NCBI GenBank assembly: GCA_020630675.1
Contig: JAHDIR010000017.1
Location: 1-57,142 of the forward strand
DNA from: Bdellovibrionales bacterium
Lineage (GTDB): Bacteria > Bdellovibrionota > Bdellovibrionia > Bdellovibrionales > UBA1609
DNA: 57,142 nucleotides
Direction of reading: 5' to 3'
The position numbers and the translations under genes were made by a program. The notes beneath the pieces are model-generated. The model was not told where the DNA came from. It searched no databases and saw only the letters and a program-made list of their open reading frames with translations. This document shows positions 9,086-17,968 of the stretch, in pieces. Within the stretch, counting starts at the first letter, position 1; every line of letters starts with the position of its first letter.

Positions 9086-9542
9086 GAAATAGCCTCTTTA
9101 AGGACTGCCAAAGTTGTTTTTTATTGGTTTGAATAACAAGGCTTGGCTGCGGGGGAAGCATATCTGACAAAGCACAGCCTTGCACTGCAGAGTGATCCCC
9201 TATTTGAAAAAGTTCATAATTTTTTTGCTTTGAAAAAAAGTGACTCTTTAGAAATAAATATTTGCTGTAAATGGGCAGCCCTTGGGAGTATTGGCCTTCA
9301 GTAACAATGACATAATCTTGTTGGTGGCCAACTGCCGACATAATTTTATCTAATAATTGTTTTTCAGGGCCAACGGGTAACTCACCAACAACCACAAGGG
9401 TTTCTGGGCAAACCTCGTTTTTCAAGCTCACTTTACTTTCAGGCACAGCTATTTTTTGGGGCTGGCCAAGATAAGAACTGACACCCAAAACTTGTTTTAA
9501 ATAATAATTATAAGCCGTCTTATTTGCATTCACAGATTTCAA
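9078..9542 (-). CDS. Hypothetical protein, possibly HolD (Pol III psi)-like
   Basis: 154 aa if the TTG at 9542 is used; a GTG at 9533 is an alternative and neither has a good SD. The layout resembles E. coli psi (137 aa). An N-terminal LKQVLGV segment recalls the chi-binding region. LVVVGELP then sits in a Rossmann-like core, followed by QLLDKIMSAVGHQQDYV and a C-terminal KKQLWQSLKRL helix. The UDG-like pattern fits because psi shares the uracil-DNA-glycosylase fold. This is a remote resemblance by eye only. It overlaps nfeD by 8 nt, which does not inform its function. Confidence 0.6.
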   Translation of the reverse strand: MKSVNANKTAYNYYLKQVLGVSSYLGQPQKIAVPESKVSLKNEVCPETLVVVGELPVGPEKQLLDKIMSAVGHQQDYVIVTEGQYSQGLPIYSKYLFLKSHFFSKQKNYELFQIGDHSAVQGCALSDMLPPQPSLVIQTNKKQLWQSLKRLFHE

Positions 9543-9790
9543 ATATGCTAAAGCACTGCTCTTTGGTCAACTTCTATCGCTGAACAATGGCCCACTTCTC
9601 TTAGGTCCTGGTTGATAAGAAAGATCTCCCATGACCTTGCGCATTAGGCGGGAATTATTTTCCGGATAAACCTCAAAAACCGCACCTAAAGCAAGTTTTT
9701 ACCAATTATCTCAAGTTGAAACAGTCTATGCCGAAAAGGTTTATAGAAAGTTTAACCTTAACTATTGAAAGCATATAGAGGCCCCCATCA

Positions 9791-10060
9791 ATGAAAGAAA
9801 AAGAAGAAGACTTTATTTATAATCTCGAATCTTCTTTGCAACCCGACGGCTCCGAGCAAGAAGTTTCGCAAGAAGTAAAAGTACAAATTGAGTGTGATGA
9901 ACAAAATGAGAGAGTTCAAGAGTACAATAGTTGTATTTTATGTGGAACTGAACTCATTTTTGTCCACGCCGCAGACTACTGTGATGGTACAGTTACTGAA
10001 GAATCCAGTTGCCCGAGCTGCCATATTAAAAGCAAGAAGAAATCTCATATTTTACAGTAA
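9791..10060 (+). CDS. Small zinc-ribbon-like protein
   Basis: 89 aa. The acidic N-terminal half (about 1-45, rich in Glu/Gln) looks disordered. The C-terminal half has two cysteine pairs, CILC at 48-51 and CPSCH near 74-78, with a histidine between, so it is a likely single Zn ribbon. A weak AGAGG precedes the ATG. It is transcribed alone and converges with uvrC (36 bp). A role in regulation or nucleic-acid binding is only suggested by the Zn ribbon. Confidence 0.7.
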   Translation: MKEKEEDFIYNLESSLQPDGSEQEVSQEVKVQIECDEQNERVQEYNSCILCGTELIFVHAADYCDGTVTEESSCPSCHIKSKKKSHILQ

Positions 10061-10096
10061 GGCCCCCTTACACCAAAAGCCTTACCCAAAATTCAA

Positions 10097-11974
10097 TCAA
10101 TGCTTTTCAGAAAGCTGCTTAAGTATTTGTTTTGCCAAATCAAGACTAATTCCAGGAACCTCAGACAGCATTTCAGCTGTTGCCACTTTTATTTTATCAA
10201 CCGACCCAAAGTAACTCAGCAAAGCCTTTTTTCTTTTACTTCCTACCCCTTTTAATTCATCTAACTCACTGGTTAAAACTCTTTTATCTCTTAAAAGGCG
10301 ATGATAACTGATGGCAAATCGATGAGCTTCATTTCTTAACGAGGTTAAAATTTTAAACGGTTCACTGCCCGGCCTAAAAATAACTGGGTTGGACCGACCG
10401 GGTATAAAAAACCGTTCATCAGTAGATTTTACTTCTTTTTTAGAAAACTGATTATCTGTTCTTGCTTTTGCAATAGACACGATCGGAACATCAGTACGCT
10501 CTATTTCTTGTAAGACTTTATAACAGATATTAAGCTGGCCTTTACCACCATCAATAAGAATTAAGTCAGGATCGTCATATTCAGTGTGTTTGAAACGTCT
10601 TTCAAGCACCTCTTTCATATTTAAAAAATCATCATTTACTTCTTGAGAAAGCTTATAACGACGGTACTCTTCTTTATTTTCTACGCCTCCTTCAAAAACA
10701 ACTTGGCTGGCCACCACCTCAGACCCTTGAAAGTGAGAAATATCATAACACTCAATTCGATAAGGTAGCTTTTTCAAATGAAGCTTAGATTGAATCTGAC
10801 TAAGAGCCTCTGTCATACTTTCAACTTTACTCACGCGCTCTTTAAAGTGGCTTTCGGCATTGGTGTGAGCCAACTGAAGGAGTTTCTTTTTATCCCCTTG
10901 GACAACATGCTGAATAGCCACTTGGTTTTTTCCGCGCTCACGAAATAGATCTTTTAAAAGTTTAGTAATATCACTGCCTAAGTCATAAGAAATAATAATT
11001 TCATCCGGAATCACATTATCAACATAATACTGAGACAAAAATGAAGTGAACCATTCTTTTGGGTCTTCACCCTCTTCATGAATTTTTAAGTTTTTTAAAA
11101 AAAAAGAACGCTGGCCAATTAACTGACCAGAGCGGATATGCAAGGTTTCAAATAAGCATCCACGCTCATCTCCAAATACTGCCACAACATCTTGATCGAT
11201 ATCTTTTTTTTGATGAATGACCACTTGTTTTTCCCAAATGGCCTTTAAAGATTTAAGTTGGTCACGAATTTTTGCCGCCTGCTCAAATCTTTCTTGGTCT
11301 GACGACTGTAGCATTTCTTTTTTCATATTTTTTAAAACAGTTTTTTTTTCAGTTTTTAAAAAGCTCAAAGCCTCCTGTAAATCAACAGAATACTCTTCTT
11401 TAGATACAAAATCGACACAAGGAGCTTTGCAACGATGAATTTGATAAGTCAGGCAAGGACGTTTACGAGACTTCATATAAACATCTGTGCAATCTCTCAC
11501 CTTATATTTTTCGTTTAAATAATCAATAGTTCCACGCACAACATAGCTACTGGTGAATGGCCCAAAGTAAAGGGATTGATTAAAGCGAACATTTCGGGCT
11601 AAATAAAACCGAGGGAAATTATCCTCTAAACTACAACGAATATAGGGATAAGATTTATCATCTTTTAAGCGAATATTATATCGAGGGCGGTATTTTTTAA
11701 TTAATGAAGCTTCTAATAAAAAGGCTTCAACCTCTGTATTGGTTAGCATATGGTCAATAAATTCAATATGACTCACTAAATATTTCGTTTTTCCTGTGAT
11801 ATTTTTGCCAAAATAACTTCTCACTCGGGCTCGTAAATTCTTAGCCTTACCAACATATATAATTTTTTCTCGGCTGTTTTTCATTAAGTAAACGCCAGGA
11901 GTTTGTGGAAACTGGGCCACTAACTCTTTGAGCTTATTTACTCGCTCACTCCGCTTTTCTTTGACGGACTCCAT
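10097..11974 (-). CDS. uvrC: Excinuclease ABC subunit C
   Basis: 625 aa (E. coli 610). The N-terminal GIY-YIG nuclease (PGVYLMKN...IIYVGKAKNLRARV, about 26-55) makes the 3' incision. A cysteine cluster follows, then a UVR helix pair that binds UvrB (around QERFEQAAKIRDQL) and the RNase H-like domain for the 5' incision (CYDISHFQGSEV and LILIDGGKGQL). Tandem helix-hairpin-helix motifs close it (LKGVGSKRKKALL, VPGISLDLAKQIL). It acts with UvrA and UvrB in nucleotide excision repair. It follows the ABC-F gene by 52 bp on the same strand; uvrB lies 6 kb upstream in the same run. Confidence 0.98.
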   Translation of the reverse strand: MESVKEKRSERVNKLKELVAQFPQTPGVYLMKNSREKIIYVGKAKNLRARVRSYFGKNITGKTKYLVSHIEFIDHMLTNTEVEAFLLEASLIKKYRPRYNIRLKDDKSYPYIRCSLEDNFPRFYLARNVRFNQSLYFGPFTSSYVVRGTIDYLNEKYKVRDCTDVYMKSRKRPCLTYQIHRCKAPCVDFVSKEEYSVDLQEALSFLKTEKKTVLKNMKKEMLQSSDQERFEQAAKIRDQLKSLKAIWEKQVVIHQKKDIDQDVVAVFGDERGCLFETLHIRSGQLIGQRSFFLKNLKIHEEGEDPKEWFTSFLSQYYVDNVIPDEIIISYDLGSDITKLLKDLFRERGKNQVAIQHVVQGDKKKLLQLAHTNAESHFKERVSKVESMTEALSQIQSKLHLKKLPYRIECYDISHFQGSEVVASQVVFEGGVENKEEYRRYKLSQEVNDDFLNMKEVLERRFKHTEYDDPDLILIDGGKGQLNICYKVLQEIERTDVPIVSIAKARTDNQFSKKEVKSTDERFFIPGRSNPVIFRPGSEPFKILTSLRNEAHRFAISYHRLLRDKRVLTSELDELKGVGSKRKKALLSYFGSVDKIKVATAEMLSEVPGISLDLAKQILKQLSEKH

Positions 11975-12026
11975 GCTTACCTTTGATGTTTGAGTTTCCC
12001 AAAAAAGGACTTAATTTCATTAGATA

Positions 12027-13820
12027 CTAAAGGCTATCAAACTCTTCTTGAGATGACAACCAAAGCTCTTCAACAGAGTCTTTCTTAAGATGAGCCTTTT
12101 CAAGAAGAGAGATAGATTTCATTTTTTCACTAATATCTTCTTGATCTTGTATGTCTTTATTCAAGTTTGAAATATCAGCCTCGATTTTTTCAATATCTCG
12201 CTCGCACTTTTTAATGAGCTTCGATAGTTCTTTTTTTCGCTTATAGTTTTTATTATTTTTTGGCTTAGTTTTTTCTGCCGACGAAGCTGAAGAACCCTCT
12301 AGATCTTCCGGCACAGCCCCACCTAGATTAGAAAGAATACCTTTTTGCAAACTCCAAACATACTCCTCGTAGGTACCAGGGTATAGCTCGAGCTGACCAT
12401 TATTAACCAGCATAACTTTTTGAGCGACTTCTTTTACAAACTTTCTATCATGGCTAACAAATACGACCGTCCCTTCATAAAGCTTTAAAGCCTGCGCCAA
12501 AGAAGCTACCGTGTAAAAATCAAGGTGATTTGTGGGTTCGTCTAACAATAAACAGGAACTTTTTTTCAAAAGAATTTTTGCTAAACTCACTCTAACTTTT
12601 TCACCACCAGATAAAACAGAAACACTTTTATTTAAATCATCGCCAGAAAACATTAAGGCCCCAGCAATATCTAAGACCATTTGATCTTCAACCTCTAAAG
12701 AAAGATCTTCATGTAATTCTTCAATGATTGTGTTCTTTAAATTTAATTCTTCCGGAACATGTTGACCAAAGTAGGAAACCTGTGAGTTCATTCCCACCTT
12801 CATAACTCCTGCCTGCAATGGCAGCAAACCTCCGAGCCCCTTGAGAAAAGTGGACTTTCCCGCCCCATTGTAGCCAACAACGGCAATATGGTTTCCACGC
12901 TCAATACTTAAATTTATATGGTTTAAAATAGTTTTTTCACCATATCCTAGGCGGGCCTCTTCAAATTCAAAAGCAAAACGACCAGAGTGCACGGGCTTAG
13001 GCAGACGAATATTCACCTTAGGCTGAAAACTGGACGGCGCCTCTATGTCTTCCATTTTTTCTAATTGTTTCATTTTAGACTGAGCTTGTTTAGCCTTAGT
13101 GGCTTTGGCCCCAAAGCGCTTAATAAAATTTTCAAGCTCTTGCTTTTTTTTGTCTTGATCGAGCTTATGCTTTTCTTGAATTTCATACTGTAATTTTTTT
13201 TGCTCAAAAAAGAAATCTACATTGCCAGTAATTTTATCCACTTTATGGTTTTCAAACCCTACAGTAACATTTGTCACTCGTTTTAAAAATTCATGATCGT
13301 GAGTAATTAGTAAAAAGGCACCTTCATAATTAATCAGAAAATTTTCTAGTACTATTAAAGACTCAAGGTCTAGATAGTTGGTGGGTTCATCCAATAAAAG
13401 TAAATTAGGGTTTTCACCAATCAAACGCAAAAGCTTACAGCGCATACGGTAACCGCCGCTTAAACTACTAATGGGCATGGTGAATTGCTCAGGAGATATC
13501 CCCAACTGCTCGCCCAATGTTTTAAGTTCCCAAAGGGGTTTTTCTAAGCCTTGCAAGTAATGTTCTGGTGTATGACCTTCGTCCCAATGATCTTCTTGGG
13601 CCAGGTAGCCGAGCTTTAAATCTTTAGAGCGGATAACTTTACCAGAGTCTAGCTCACCGCTGCCAATTAAAATTTTAAAAAATGTGGTTTTTCCAGTTCC
13701 ATTGGCTCCAACCACACCAATATGTTCGCCCGTATTTACAGCCAAATTTATATCAATAAAGAGGTCTTTTGTCGCAAAAGATTTATAACCGTTTTGAATT
13801 TGAATGAGGTTCATAGACAT
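12027..13820 (-). CDS. ABC-F family ATPase (Uup/YheS-like)
   Basis: 597 aa, two ABC modules and no membrane segment. The first has Walker A GANGTGKTT, signature LSGGYRMRCKLL and Walker B LLLLDEPTNYLD. The second has GYNGAGKST, signature LSGGEKVRVSLA and LLLDEPTNHLD. The interdomain linker is the charged helical pair typical of ABC-F (P-site tRNA interaction motif). A C-terminal lysine/glutamate-rich coiled coil (about 530-590) resembles Uup. The family acts on ribosomes or nucleic acids in the cytosol; the exact subfamily is not resolvable by eye. It sits between the ABC permease gene and uvrC. Confidence 0.93.
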   Translation of the reverse strand: MSMNLIQIQNGYKSFATKDLFIDINLAVNTGEHIGVVGANGTGKTTFFKILIGSGELDSGKVIRSKDLKLGYLAQEDHWDEGHTPEHYLQGLEKPLWELKTLGEQLGISPEQFTMPISSLSGGYRMRCKLLRLIGENPNLLLLDEPTNYLDLESLIVLENFLINYEGAFLLITHDHEFLKRVTNVTVGFENHKVDKITGNVDFFFEQKKLQYEIQEKHKLDQDKKKQELENFIKRFGAKATKAKQAQSKMKQLEKMEDIEAPSSFQPKVNIRLPKPVHSGRFAFEFEEARLGYGEKTILNHINLSIERGNHIAVVGYNGAGKSTFLKGLGGLLPLQAGVMKVGMNSQVSYFGQHVPEELNLKNTIIEELHEDLSLEVEDQMVLDIAGALMFSGDDLNKSVSVLSGGEKVRVSLAKILLKKSSCLLLDEPTNHLDFYTVASLAQALKLYEGTVVFVSHDRKFVKEVAQKVMLVNNGQLELYPGTYEEYVWSLQKGILSNLGGAVPEDLEGSSASSAEKTKPKNNKNYKRKKELSKLIKKCERDIEKIEADISNLNKDIQDQEDISEKMKSISLLEKAHLKKDSVEELWLSSQEEFDSL

Positions 13821-13875
13821 GACTCTATCTAATGGGTTTTACATGTTTATGACAACCTATTTTTAAATTCTGGTA

Positions 13876-16461
13876 TTAATTATTGCTGTTCAACCCAAGT
13901 AATTGCGCCGAACGAACAGAAAGGAACTTATTCGTGGCCCAAAGAGTGACCAAGTAAGTCATAACTAAGGCTACAAAAACCGTAATCACTGGCACCTTCC
14001 AATCTACCACCCAAGTTGTTTCAAACAGAAGGCGAGAAAAAAAGTAACTAAAAATTAAGCTTAAAAACACACCAAACAAGCTGGCAAGTAAGGATAAAAT
14101 TAAAAATTGCCATAAAAACATCTTTTTAATGTCAGAAAAACTTGCTCCCATAGCCTTTAGCAAAGCAATGTCCCAACTGCGCTTTCGAGCTTGAAAATTA
14201 GCAATAGAAAAAAGAACAACAAAGCCTGCACACAAACAGATAAAGGTCATAAATTGCAGGGCTAGGCCCATTTGCTGAATAATGCCTTTTAGTTTTTCTA
14301 CCAGACGAGACACATCAATCATAGAGACATTCGGTAGTTTTTCGACGATCTTATCTTGAAAGCTCGTTTTTTGAACGCCTAATTTAGGCACTGAAGCTAA
14401 ATAGGTTTTTGGAGCCAGTTCAAGCACTCCTGGCTGAAATAAAATAAAGAAATTAGGCTGAAATGTCGTCCAGCGAACGCTTCTTAAATTAACAACTTCT
14501 CCAGAGAGTTCAACGCCTTGAACACTAAACTGTAAACGGTCACCAATTTTAATATTCAAACGTTCGGCAAATCTTCTTTCTAAAGATATTTCAGCATTTT
14601 TACCTTGTGACTCATCAAAAGTTCCCGAAAAAGGCTTACCAAGAAAGAGCTCCTCTCCAATTCCTAGGTCTGATCGATAAGATAAATTATAACCTCGGTT
14701 TCGTGACTGCTGTTGTCTTTGCTGCTCGCGGCTAAGGTCCTCACCTTGAATTTGAAGTTCTGAAAAATCTTTATCGTTGACCTTTACTAAGCGAGCGCGC
14801 ACCATCGGTGATATTTGTTGAAGTTCAATTTTACTCTCACTTAACATTTCATTTAGCTTTGGCAACTGCTCTTCTTGTATATCAAACATAAAAAAACTTG
14901 GAAGCTTAGAGTCTTTAGGCATAGAAAGTTCATGGTCAATAGAGGCTTTTATTTGAGGAATGAGGTTGATTAAAAGCATACCTAAACCTAAACATAAAAA
15001 GATTGTCACCGATGTGACCTTAAAGCGAGAAAGGTCACGAAAAGACCATCTTAAGCTCAACCTTTTAAAACCACTATAAAAAACAAATTGAGTTAAAAGA
15101 AAACCAAATAAAACAAGAACCAAGGAAGACAAGAAAAAAGACAGGGTAAATAAAGATCCAATCTTAAAAGAGTTGGCCTGCCAAATGGCCAAAGCCCATA
15201 TAAGAAGTAAACTTGGTAAAAATGAAAGAACGACGAGAGCATCAAATCGCGAGGCCATTTTATGAATCGAACCCGAAAACAAAAGCTTAGGTTTGATCTC
15301 ACGAATACTCATCAATAATGGAAGCCCAACACACACTGCCCCTAACATTCCCAAGCAAAATATGGTCATGACTGAAGATAAACTCCAGGTGGATTGGACC
15401 ACAACGGGTAAAAGTTCTTTTGTAATAAGCTGTAAACCTGGCAAAAGAACAGTACCTAAAACTAATGCAACACAAGCACTAATAAATCCTAAAACAGCTA
15501 GTAGTAAAAGTTGATAAAAGAAGGTTTGGCGAAACGTTAACCCCAAACTTAAATAAATGCCAAAAGAGGCAAGCTGACTTAACACATAAGAACGAAACAG
15601 AAAAACACCACCAACAAAAGCTAAAAATAAGGTGGCCACAGAAGCTAAACCTAAAAAATCATTGAGATAAGCCAAGAGACGACTTGTTTGCTCAGAAACA
15701 TCTTGATCGGTATATGATTTTACATCACTGACGGTTTGCTGTTTATCAAAATTTATTTTTAGTTGCTTTAACTGTTTTTCATTTAACTTGGGTGTTTTAA
15801 AAACTTGGGAGTACCAAGCAACTGTTCCAAACTGAATGAGCCCAGTGGCCTCCAGTTGATTTAGGCCAATATAAATTCGAGGAGCCATACTGGTCGAAAT
15901 GCCCTGTCCAGAGTCATCTTTCACAACGGCTTGTACTAGAAACAAGGAATCACCAATTTTAATTTCTTGTCCAACTTTAACAGCTAGCTGAGCTATTAGT
16001 TCTGGGTAAATCCATGCTACTTTTTTTATTTGTAAGTCAGACCCACTCCCCTTTTGGCTTTGACTTTGGTTGATGAGTTTTTCGTTATTTTGAGTCTCTA
16101 AGGTAATTTGTCCGTAAAAAGGAAATTGATCATCAATTGCTTTTACTTGAACCAGTTTAGATTTTTTTGTAGGCCCTGCCACCATCGAATAAACTTCGAC
16201 CATTGAAGAAGAGCGAGCTGACGAGCCAGCCAGTTGTAAAACATTATCGACTTCTTTTTGGGTTAATGGGCGACGAGAACTTAAACCAAAGTCTGCTCCT
16301 AAAATTACCTTAGATCTTGATTTAAAAGCTCCATCAATTGAATTTTTAAATAAATCTAAAGAAATAAAACCACATAGACCTAAAGAAAGGTTCACTATAA
16401 ACAATAAACTAAAGCTGCGATGATTAGTGATTTGCTTAAAAAAATACTTAAATAAACTCAC
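13876..16461 (-). CDS. FtsX-like ABC transporter permease (YbbP family)
   Basis: 861 aa from the GTG at 16461. A TTG at 16500 gives 13 more residues, but the GTG overlaps the TGA of the ATPase gene as GTGA, the usual coupled arrangement. It has one N-terminal membrane helix, a large periplasmic MacB-like domain (about 40-265), two clusters of membrane helices, a second periplasmic domain (about 525-730) and a final FtsX core (LALQFMTFICLCAG onward). This duplicated architecture is YbbP-like. With the neighbouring ATPase and SGNH esterase it copies the E. coli tesA/ybbA/ybbP neighbourhood. The substrate is unknown. Confidence 0.92.
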   Translation of the reverse strand: MSLFKYFFKQITNHRSFSLLFIVNLSLGLCGFISLDLFKNSIDGAFKSRSKVILGADFGLSSRRPLTQKEVDNVLQLAGSSARSSSMVEVYSMVAGPTKKSKLVQVKAIDDQFPFYGQITLETQNNEKLINQSQSQKGSGSDLQIKKVAWIYPELIAQLAVKVGQEIKIGDSLFLVQAVVKDDSGQGISTSMAPRIYIGLNQLEATGLIQFGTVAWYSQVFKTPKLNEKQLKQLKINFDKQQTVSDVKSYTDQDVSEQTSRLLAYLNDFLGLASVATLFLAFVGGVFLFRSYVLSQLASFGIYLSLGLTFRQTFFYQLLLLAVLGFISACVALVLGTVLLPGLQLITKELLPVVVQSTWSLSSVMTIFCLGMLGAVCVGLPLLMSIREIKPKLLFSGSIHKMASRFDALVVLSFLPSLLLIWALAIWQANSFKIGSLFTLSFFLSSLVLVLFGFLLTQFVFYSGFKRLSLRWSFRDLSRFKVTSVTIFLCLGLGMLLINLIPQIKASIDHELSMPKDSKLPSFFMFDIQEEQLPKLNEMLSESKIELQQISPMVRARLVKVNDKDFSELQIQGEDLSREQQRQQQSRNRGYNLSYRSDLGIGEELFLGKPFSGTFDESQGKNAEISLERRFAERLNIKIGDRLQFSVQGVELSGEVVNLRSVRWTTFQPNFFILFQPGVLELAPKTYLASVPKLGVQKTSFQDKIVEKLPNVSMIDVSRLVEKLKGIIQQMGLALQFMTFICLCAGFVVLFSIANFQARKRSWDIALLKAMGASFSDIKKMFLWQFLILSLLASLFGVFLSLIFSYFFSRLLFETTWVVDWKVPVITVFVALVMTYLVTLWATNKFLSVRSAQLLGLNSNN

Positions 16462-17126
16462 TGAGCGCGACCATTTTTTAAAATCAGATGAGATTGACAA
16501 CGATTGGCCAGCTCCTGATCATGAGTGACCAAAACAAGCTTTCTATTGTCTTGTTCAACTAAATCAAAAATAAGGTCCATGACTTTTTTTCCCGTCTGGG
16601 AATCAAGGTTACCACTGGGTTCATCAGCCAAAATAAGTTCTGGGCTGTTGACAATAGATCTAGCAATAGCCACTCGTTGATTTTCTCCTCCACTTAATTC
16701 TTGTGGAAAATGTTTGGCCCTAGCTTTCAAGCCAACCTTTTCAAGAGCTTCTAAAGACTTACTTTTAATATTATCTTTACCTGCAATTTCTAAGGCTAGA
16801 GATACATTTTCCAAAGCAGTTAAGTGAGGCATGAGATGAAACTGTTGAAACACAATTCCTAAATGCTGTGAACGAAACTGCCCTAACTGCTTTTCGCTCA
16901 TGCTGGTAATATTATAGTCATTTACAAAAATTTCACCAGATGTCACACTATCTAGCCCTGCTAATAACGACAAAAGAGTTGTTTTACCCGACCCTGAAGT
17001 CCCTGTAATCGCCAAAGTGTTCTGATCAGTTTCAGATAAAAATGAAAAATTGAGTTGGTCAATAGCCTTAACTAAAGTTTGACCTTGTTGATAGTGCTTA
17101 CATAAATTTTTGACTTTAATATTCAT
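16458..17126 (-). CDS. ABC transporter ATP-binding protein (YbbA/LolD-type)
   Basis: 222 aa. Walker A GTSGSGKTT (about 42-50), Q-loop VFQQFHLMPHLTALENV, signature LSGGENQRVAIAR, Walker B LILADEPSGNLD and a switch H in VTHDQELA. This is the MacB/LolD/YbbA class that energises FtsX-fold permeases in mechanotransmission. The partner permease follows with a 4-nt GTGA overlap, and the esterase gene precedes with a 4-nt overlap, so the three are one operon. Confidence 0.95.
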   Translation of the reverse strand: MNIKVKNLCKHYQQGQTLVKAIDQLNFSFLSETDQNTLAITGTSGSGKTTLLSLLAGLDSVTSGEIFVNDYNITSMSEKQLGQFRSQHLGIVFQQFHLMPHLTALENVSLALEIAGKDNIKSKSLEALEKVGLKARAKHFPQELSGGENQRVAIARSIVNSPELILADEPSGNLDSQTGKKVMDLIFDLVEQDNRKLVLVTHDQELANRCQSHLILKNGRAQ

Positions 17127-17851
17127 AATAACTTCTTTAAGTAGGGGTAAACCAGTTGTGCAATTTTTTTATGCCCTTCTTGGTTGGGGTGTATACCATC
17201 AGGTAAATTATATTTTTTGACTCCACCGACCCCTTCTAGCAAAAAAGGAATAAAAATAACATTATACTTTTTAGATAAAGTCACAAACACTTGTTTAAAT
17301 TGTGAGCTATAATCTTTACCGTAGTTCGTAGGGATTTGCATGCCAGCTAAAACAACTTTGATATTTTGACTCAAGGCCAATTGAATAGATTTATCTAAGT
17401 TGTCTTGAGTTTGTGTCAATTTTGAACCCCGAAGGCCATCGTTCCCCCCCAAAGCCAGCATTAAAATATCAGGCTTAGACTTTAACAACCATTTCAAACG
17501 AGACACAGCACTAGCTGAAGTAGAGCCACTACTGCCTGCATTCACAATTTGAACAGAGGCTCCTTCTTTTTTAAAACGTTGTCTTAATAAGCTGGGATAA
17601 GATTGTTGCTGGTCAATGCCATAGCCCTCAGTGAGAGAGTCACCTAAAATAATAATTTTAGTGATCTTTTTTTTTTGAGAAGGTTGTGAGCTTAAGCCTT
17701 GTTGATTCTTGTTTTCAGAAAAGCTTTTAATTGGCTTTGCTGAAGTGGCATTTTTAATACGGGAAGCTTCAGGTTTTATATCACCGGCAAAAAGAAAAGC
17801 CCCACCACTATTGAGTAAACATAGAATAAAAATAAAAGCCTTTATATCCAT
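17123..17851 (-). CDS. SGNH/GDSL hydrolase (TesA-like arylesterase)
   Basis: 242 aa from the ATG at 17851; a TTG two codons earlier is less likely. The signal peptide is followed by a low-complexity linker to about residue 65. The SGNH blocks then appear: ILGDSLTEGYG (Ser nucleophile, block I), AGSSGSTSAS (block II), LALGGNDGLRG (block III Gly/Asn) and DGIHPNQEGHK (block V Asp-His). The mature enzyme should hydrolyse esters, thioesters or lysophospholipids in the periplasm. It overlaps the YbbA-type gene by 4 nt, and E. coli TesA is encoded next to YbbA-YbbP as well. Confidence 0.93.
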   Translation of the reverse strand: MDIKAFIFILCLLNSGGAFLFAGDIKPEASRIKNATSAKPIKSFSENKNQQGLSSQPSQKKKITKIIILGDSLTEGYGIDQQQSYPSLLRQRFKKEGASVQIVNAGSSGSTSASAVSRLKWLLKSKPDILMLALGGNDGLRGSKLTQTQDNLDKSIQLALSQNIKVVLAGMQIPTNYGKDYSSQFKQVFVTLSKKYNVIFIPFLLEGVGGVKKYNLPDGIHPNQEGHKKIAQLVYPYLKKLL

Positions 17852-17968
17852 AGCCAATACCTAATCACAATCTATTGTAAATATCAACAGACGTTCAAAT
17901 CATAACACTCACTTTACTTTGAGTGGACATACAAATGACTACAATAAAATTTTAAACCAATCACTCAA

